Source of the DNA: Clostridiaceae bacterium | GTDB taxonomy: Bacteria > Bacillota > Clostridia > Oscillospirales > Acutalibacteraceae | DNA length: 10,762 nucleotides | Assembly: GCA_904501675.1 (NCBI GenBank) | Contig: CAJGCL010000067.1 | Location: 1-10,762 of the forward strand | Direction: 5' to 3' | In this document: piece after piece, positions 7,575 to 10,762 of the stretch | Layout: every line of letters begins with the position of its first letter | How positions within the stretch are numbered: the stretch's first letter is position 1 | Program-made: the position numbers and the translations under genes | Notes under the pieces: model-generated | The model's database searches: none | What the model was told of the DNA's origin: nothing | The model's input: the letters and a program-made list of their open reading frames with translations, nothing else

Positions 7575-7678
7575 GTTCTCTCTAACCGAAAAAATAAAGA
7601 GAACTATCCACCACCATCGCAAACGATGGATCCCCTCCCTATTCAGCAAAGCTGAACAGGGATGATAAGGAATCGGTT
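7575..7678 (-). ncRNA. Structured intergenic or leader RNA, unknown class
   Basis: Three hairpins lie between the SPFH stop and the terminator. They are CCCTATTCAGC/GCTGAACAGGG (7637-7647 with 7651-7661, loop AAA), CCATCG/CGATGG (7614-7619 with 7624-7629) and GTTCTCT/AGAGAAC (7575-7581 with 7598-7604). The single mismatch in the first (7641 against 7657) becomes a U-G pair only in minus-strand RNA, which favours that strand. AACCGA (7678-7673 on minus) upstream of the hairpins is complementary to TCGGTT in the loop of the last hairpin (7589-7584), a possible pseudoknot. It could equally be a folded 3' untranslated region or an interspersed palindromic repeat; I recognise no known riboswitch core. 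Confidence 0.45.
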
Positions 7679-7685
7679 TTTTATA

Positions 7686-8486
7686 TTATTGTGCAGGGTT
7701 GATTTCCCCTACATCCACAAGCACTCCGCTATCGCCCATAACAGAAGGAAGCTTACCGTCCCACTTGCTCCACTTTATGTAGTCAACATAGTCAGGTGAT
7801 GATTCGAGAGCATCCTGAATAAGCTGAATACTCTTTGCTTCTGCCTCTGCCTGAGTGATTTTCTGCTTTGCTTCAACCTCAATACGAGCAAGGTCCTGCT
7901 CTGCCTTAAGGGCATTCTGTTGTGCAGTCTGCTTTGCTTCAACTGCGGCATTGAATTCCTCTGAGAAATCGAAGTTCACAATGTTGAATATTTCAACAAC
8001 AATACCATACTCACCGATTTTCTCGGATAATGCCTCTTTAATCTGGTCGCCAACAAGCTGACGCTTTGTAATAAGCTCTTCTGCAGTAAATTGAGCAGTA
8101 ACAGCTTTAATACTTTCCTGAATCGCGGGTACAATAATAACTGTGCCGTAGTCTGTACCAACATTCTGGTAAAGAGTTGCAGATGATGCGTCGTTAACAT
8201 GGAAGTTTACTGCAACAACATATGAAATAATCTGCAAGTCCTTTGATGATGCAGTACCATCTGTTTCAATCTTCTGGGTACGGTTGTTCATCTGCACAAC
8301 ATTCTGAATAAGAGGAATTTTGAAATGAAGACCTTCATCGAAAACATTTTCCTCAACTGCTCCGAATGTAAGCACAACGCCTGTGTGGCCGGCTTTAACA
8401 ACTGTAAAACAAGTTGCAAGAACTGTACCAACAAGGGCAACGCATACTACAAGTATAACGATTTTTACGATTTTCTTTTTGTCCAT
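7686..8486 (-). CDS. SPFH/prohibitin-like (Band 7) membrane protein
   Basis: A 266-residue stomatin/prohibitin/flotillin superfamily protein. A short basic N-terminus and one membrane helix (about 7-29) lead into the SPFH domain (about 33-190), with the characteristic start VKAGHTGVVLTFGAV (30-44) and EGLHFKIPLIQNV (51-63). An Ala/Glu/Gln-rich coiled coil follows (about 178-226), and a short C-terminal tail resembles bacterial prohibitin homologues. Family members assemble into rings or scaffolds in the membrane and modulate proteases and other membrane proteins; the specific partner here is unknown. AAAGGAG lies 8 bases before the ATG. It is preceded by a 225-base leader with a manganese-riboswitch-like aptamer and terminator, and followed by the HTH-membrane gene on the same strand. 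There is no NfeD-type partner gene next to it in this window. Confidence 0.93.
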   Translation of the reverse strand: MDKKKIVKIVILVVCVALVGTVLATCFTVVKAGHTGVVLTFGAVEENVFDEGLHFKIPLIQNVVQMNNRTQKIETDGTASSKDLQIISYVVAVNFHVNDASSATLYQNVGTDYGTVIIVPAIQESIKAVTAQFTAEELITKRQLVGDQIKEALSEKIGEYGIVVEIFNIVNFDFSEEFNAAVEAKQTAQQNALKAEQDLARIEVEAKQKITQAEAEAKSIQLIQDALESSPDYVDYIKWSKWDGKLPSVMGDSGVLVDVGEINPAQ

Positions 8487-8530
8487 AATAATTCTCCTTT
8501 TATATTTAGTTTTTTACCTTTGTTTTCTTT

Positions 8531-8544
8531 TGACTGCGCGCAGT
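8531..8544. promoter_or_regulatory. Perfect 14-bp palindrome in SPFH leader
   Basis: GACTGCGCGCAGTC is fully self-complementary and notably GC-rich against an AT-rich background. It lies in the SPFH leader between the riboswitch terminator and the ribosome binding site. It could be a protein-binding operator or a small RNA hairpin. It lacks a T-run and so is not a terminator. Confidence 0.4.
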
Positions 8545-8581
8545 CCGTGAGGGAGGTTTATTAGCTAGTTAAACCCCGAAA

Positions 8582-8619
8582 ACACAAAAACTCACACATG
8601 GCGGTAACCATGTATGAGT
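8582..8619 (-). terminator. Riboswitch expression platform terminator
   Basis: On the minus strand, ACTCATACATGG (8619-8608) pairs with CCATGTGTGAGT (8601-8590): 12 bp with one U-G and a 6-base loop, followed by TTTTTGTGTTTT. Its 5' arm contains CTCAT (8618-8614), which is also the 3' strand of the aptamer closing stem. Aptamer closure and terminator formation are therefore mutually exclusive. Confidence 0.85.
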
Positions 8620-8708
8620 CTCATTTACTTAGGACACACCGAGAGCAAAAGCTCTGTGTTGACGATGGTGTCGCGCACAATGTGTTATGTACGGAATTAC
8701 TCCCTCAT
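8614..8708 (-). promoter_or_regulatory. yybP-ykoY (manganese) riboswitch aptamer
   Basis: On the minus strand the closing stem ATGAG (8708-8704) pairs with CTCAT (8618-8614). Just inside it lie GGAGTA on the 5' side and AAATGAGA on the 3' side, corresponding to the GGAGUAG and GCAAGA elements I recall from yybP-ykoY RNAs. One leg is CGTACA/TGTGCG (8693-8688 with 8679-8674). The other leg is ACACC/GGTGT, then the conserved-looking internal loop CGTCAACAC opposite C, and an AGAGC-UUUU-GCUCU hairpin (8655-8642). Element order and size, about 95 bases, fit the class, which senses Mn2+ and usually controls metal exporters or TerC-type membrane proteins. Identification is from remembered consensus and was not tested with a covariance model. 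Confidence 0.8.
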
Positions 8709-8716
8709 TGCTATAT

Positions 8717-8745
8717 ATACTATCATATTCCCCAAATTTTGTCAA
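8717..8745 (-). promoter_or_regulatory. Promoter of riboswitch-SPFH transcript
   Basis: On the minus strand there is a perfect TTGACA (8740-8745), a 17-base spacer, and TAGTAT (8717-8722) with TGa directly before it (extended -10). The predicted start near 8710 falls exactly at the 5' edge of the aptamer. Confidence 0.8.
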
Positions 8746-8791
8746 GTATTGCCCCGAACTATTGACGTTCCCGATAATTTTCAAAAATTTC

Positions 8792-8820
8792 TTTACAAAC
8801 CCGCAAACTTATGCTATAAT
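8792..8820 (+). promoter_or_regulatory. Promoter of rpsO
   Basis: TTTACA (8792-8797), a 17-base spacer and a perfect TATAAT (8815-8820) with an extended TGc. The predicted start is near 8827. It is divergent from the SPFH promoter, with about 46 bases between the two -35 boxes. Confidence 0.88.
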
Positions 8821-8827
8821 ACACAAG

Positions 8828-8910
8828 CCTTATGACTCGGAGTATGGAGTAAACGCAATCGAGCGTGTTCACCTACCCTACTTTCTGGGTTATTTGGGAA
8901 TATTAAAATG
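8828..8910 (+). promoter_or_regulatory. Structured rpsO leader, possible S15 autoregulatory site
   Basis: The 95-base leader can form ACTC/GAGT (8835-8838 with 8847-8850), ACGC-AATCGA-GCGT (8853-8856 with 8863-8866) and ACCC/GGGT (8875-8878 with 8887-8890) before the ribosome binding site. S15 is known to repress its own translation through folded leaders in several bacterial lineages, including Firmicutes. That this leader does so is inference, since the helices are short. Confidence 0.4.
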
Positions 8911-8921
8911 AGGTGAAAAAA

Positions 8922-9185
8922 ATGACACAGGCAGAAAAGCAGGCAATTATGGCAGAATATGCCACACACGAAGGAGATACAGGTTCTCCAGAGGTTCAGA
9001 TCGCTGTTCTTACAAAAAGAATTAACGACCTTAATGCACATCTTAAAAACAACATGAAGGACCACCACTCTCGTCGCGGTCTTCTCAAAATGGTAGGTCA
9101 CAGAAGAAACCTTCTTGCATACCTTCAGAAGACAGACATTGAGCGTTACCGTTCAATCGTTGCACGTCTTGGTCTTCGTAAATAA
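8922..9185 (+). CDS. rpsO: 30S ribosomal protein S15
   Basis: An 87-residue S15, the usual size for the family. It binds the central domain of 16S rRNA early in small-subunit assembly and contributes to an inter-subunit bridge. The hallmark regions HEGDTGSPEVQIAVLT (residues 15-30) and DHHSRRGLLKMVGHRRNLLAYL (47-68) are intact, including the conserved Asp-His-His-Ser-Arg-Arg RNA-binding segment. The start is the ATG at 8922. An in-frame GTG at 8913 overlaps the AGGTG ribosome binding site and would add three residues, so it is rejected. The gene is followed by pnp in the same orientation, a conserved bacterial arrangement. Confidence 0.98.
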   Translation: MTQAEKQAIMAEYATHEGDTGSPEVQIAVLTKRINDLNAHLKNNMKDHHSRRGLLKMVGHRRNLLAYLQKTDIERYRSIVARLGLRK

Positions 9186-9195
9186 TTGCTCATTT

Positions 9196-9236
9196 CGGGA
9201 CAAACGGCTTACCGTTTGTCCCGTTAGCCGTTTTTT
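9196..9236 (+). terminator. rpsO-pnp intergenic hairpins, two alternative folds
   Basis: Fold A is a perfect 12-bp stem CGGGACAAACGG/CCGTTTGTCCCG (9196-9207 with 9212-9223, loop CTTA), but the T-run starts 7 bases after it. Fold B is AAACGGCT/AGCCGTTT (9202-9209 with 9226-9233), directly followed by TTT. The folds share 9202-9209 and exclude each other. B has terminator geometry and A the better stability. Probably a partial terminator or an RNA-processing site between rpsO and pnp. Confidence 0.7.
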
Positions 9237-9275
9237 AAAACACTTTTAATACGTTAAAAATCCGTAACTTACCTG

Positions 9276-9326
9276 TTTAGCGATAAAGAAAAGTGCAAGC
9301 TTTTTGTGTTTTTCTTTGTTGCTAAA
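9276..9326 (+). promoter_or_regulatory. Long hairpin in pnp leader, likely autoregulatory
   Basis: TTTAGCGATAAAGAAAA (9276-9292) pairs over 17 bp with TTTTCTTTGTTGCTAAA (9310-9326) with two G-U wobbles. The helix extends inward through 9293-9298 with 9304-9309, giving about 23 bp around a tiny loop. There is no T-run, and the ribosome binding site follows about 25 bases later. In E. coli a long pnp leader duplex is cut by RNase III and PNPase then represses its own mRNA. The position and shape here suggest an analogous device. Confidence 0.6.
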
Positions 9327-9365
9327 AAGTAGGAAACGGAAATAAAATAAAAAGAGGTAAAAATT

Positions 9366-10762
9366 ATGTTTTTTAAGGATTTCAAAACTTTTGAAACAGA
9401 AGTTGCCGGCAGAAAGCTCGTTATTGAAACCGGTAAAATGGCTCAGCTTGCAAATGGTTCTTGTATCGTTCGTTACGGTGATACAGAAGTTCTTTGTACA
9501 GCTACAATGGCTCCAAAGCCACGTGAGGGTGTAGATTTCTTCCCTCTCTCAGTTGATTTCGAAGAAAAGCTTTACGCAGTAGGCAGAATCCCAGGCTCTT
9601 TCCAGAGAAGAGAAGGCAAGGCTTCTGAAAAAGCAGTTCTCACATCTCGTGTTATCGACAGACCTATCCGTCCTCTCTTCCCTAAGGATATGAGAAACGA
9701 TGTTTCTGTTGTTGCAACAGTTATGTCTGTTGACCCTGACTGCTCACCTGAAATTGCAGCTCTCTGGGGTGTTTCAACAGCTATCGCAATTTCCGATATT
9801 CCATGGGACGGCCCTGTATCAAGCGTATCTCTTGGTCTTGTTGAGGGTAAATACGTTATCAACCCAACTCTCGAAGAGAGAGCAAAAACAGAAATGACTG
9901 TTACAGTTGCTTCTACAGACAGCCTCGTTGCTATGATTGAAGCAGGTGCTAACGAAATTTCTAACGAGGTTATGTTCGACGGTATTATGTTCGCTCACGA
10001 AGAGAACAAGAAAATCGTTGAATTTATCAAATCTATCGTTGCTGAAATTGGTAAAGAAAAGGTTCCATTTGAGTCAAATGACCCATCCGAAGAGCTTTAC
10101 GAAGCAATTAAGGCTTTCGCTATTGACGATATCAAGGTTGCTCTTGACACAGACGACAAGAGAATCCGCGACGAAAGACTTCTTCCAATCTACGCTGCCG
10201 TTCATGCTGAATTCGATGAGAAATTCCCTGAGGAAGCAGATAAAATTGAAGATTGCCTTTACAAGCTTCAGAAATTCGTTGTTCGCCGTTGGCTTCTTGA
10301 CGAAGGCAAGCGCGTAGACGGTCGTGGTATTGACGAAATCCGTCCTCTCAACGCAGAAATTGACCTTCTTTCAAGAGTACACGGTTCAGGTATGTTCACC
10401 CGTGGTCAGACTCAGGTTCTTTCAATAACAACTCTTGGTACTGCTCGCGATGCTCAGATGCTTGATGGTATTGACGAAGACGTTGAAAAGAGATATATCC
10501 ACCACTACAACTTCCCATCATACTCAGTTGGTGAAACAAAGCCATCAAGAGGCCCTGGTAGACGTGAAATCGGCCACGGTGCTCTTGCTGAAAGAGCTCT
10601 TCTTCCTGTTATTCCTTCAATGGAAGAGTTCCCATACACAATCCGTGTTGTATCAGAAGTTCTTTCTTCAAACGGTTCAACATCACAGGGTTCAGTTTGC
10701 GGTTCAACTCTTGCACTTATGGCTGCAGGTGTTCCGATTAAAGCTCCTGTTGCAGGTATTTC
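9366..10762 (+). CDS. pnp: Polynucleotide phosphorylase, 3' end outside window
   Basis: The first 465 residues of PNPase, which degrades RNA from the 3' end by phosphorolysis and can run in reverse; it works as a trimer, often in mRNA-decay complexes. Seen in order are the first RNase PH-like domain with FFPLSVDFEEK (58-68) and GRIPGSFQRREGK (73-85), the all-helical linker (about 215-310), and the second RNase PH domain starting near VDGRGIDEIRPL (317-328). In the second domain FTRGQTQ (344-350), HHYNFPSYSVGE (379-390), GRREIGHGALAERAL (398-412) and the SNGSTSQGS phosphate-binding motif (435-443) are intact. The S1 and KH RNA-binding domains should follow beyond the window. AGAGG lies about 9 bases before the ATG. 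No clear separate promoter is seen, so at least part of transcription likely comes through rpsO. Confidence 0.97.
   Translation, partial: MFFKDFKTFETEVAGRKLVIETGKMAQLANGSCIVRYGDTEVLCTATMAPKPREGVDFFPLSVDFEEKLYAVGRIPGSFQRREGKASEKAVLTSRVIDRPIRPLFPKDMRNDVSVVATVMSVDPDCSPEIAALWGVSTAIAISDIPWDGPVSSVSLGLVEGKYVINPTLEERAKTEMTVTVASTDSLVAMIEAGANEISNEVMFDGIMFAHEENKKIVEFIKSIVAEIGKEKVPFESNDPSEELYEAIKAFAIDDIKVALDTDDKRIRDERLLPIYAAVHAEFDEKFPEEADKIEDCLYKLQKFVVRRWLLDEGKRVDGRGIDEIRPLNAEIDLLSRVHGSGMFTRGQTQVLSITTLGTARDAQMLDGIDEDVEKRYIHHYNFPSYSVGETKPSRGPGRREIGHGALAERALLPVIPSMEEFPYTIRVVSEVLSSNGSTSQGSVCGSTLALMAAGVPIKAPVAGI

Noticed and set aside
7575..7678. Known riboswitch (fluoride, guanidine, cyclic dinucleotide) upstream of the HTH-membrane gene
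   Set aside because: The hairpins lack the conserved core sequences of these classes as I know them; reported as an unknown structured segment instead.
8913..8921. GTG start adding three residues to S15
   Set aside because: The GTG is part of the AGGTG ribosome binding site that serves the ATG at 8922, and S15 proteins usually begin at that position.
9572..9862. Minus-strand open frame of 96 codons inside pnp, and plus-strand frames near 9700 and 9937
   Set aside because: They are antisense or out-of-frame shadows of the clearly conserved PNPase coding sequence.

Overview
The window looks like chromosomal DNA of an AT-rich, low-GC Gram-positive anaerobe, most likely a gut or rumen Clostridia member (Ruminococcaceae/Oscillospiraceae-like). 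The reasons are strong AGGAG-type ribosome binding sites, canonical TTGACA/TATAAT promoters with extended TGn -10 elements, T-rich intrinsic terminators, a Firmicutes-type rpsO-pnp order, and cytoplasmic glycan-processing enzymes. Taxonomy is inference.

Layout. (1) Bases 1-250 hold the 3' part of what looks like a small-hairpin-rich noncoding RNA on the + strand, closed by a strong bidirectional terminator. (2) Bases 256-5226, minus strand, carry a carbohydrate module of three enzymes without signal peptides: an SGNH/GDSL esterase (own promoter), then a CE15/acetyl-xylan-esterase-like alpha/beta hydrolase and a GH38 alpha-mannosidase sharing a second promoter. Together they suggest intracellular de-esterification and demannosylation of imported oligosaccharides. 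A gene-free stretch (3778-4185) between the transcription units holds a promoter, a terminator and a decayed MITE-like repeat. (3) Bases 5255-5720, plus strand, are a monocistronic DUF4234-type small membrane protein with promoter and terminator. (4) Bases 5738-8745, minus strand, form a membrane-biology unit: a manganese-riboswitch-like (yybP-ykoY) leader, an SPFH/prohibitin-like protein, a structured intergenic RNA plus terminator, and an unrecognised protein with an N-terminal helix-turn-helix, about seven membrane segments and an outside C-terminal domain. (5) Bases 8792-10762, plus strand, are the conserved rpsO (ribosomal protein S15) and pnp (polynucleotide phosphorylase, cut by the window end), with a structured S15 leader, two mutually exclusive hairpins between the genes, and a very long hairpin in the pnp leader.

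The most notable observations are at the RNA level. The 225-base leader of the SPFH gene contains an aptamer with yybP-ykoY features, and the 3' strand of its closing stem is also the 5' arm of a terminator. That predicts a metal-activated (ON) switch controlling an SPFH membrane protein. Downstream, the leader of the HTH-membrane protein has three hairpins, a possible loop-to-upstream pseudoknot and a terminator sitting almost on the ribosome binding site; it matches no RNA class I recognise. No tRNA, rRNA, CRISPR array or transposase gene was seen.
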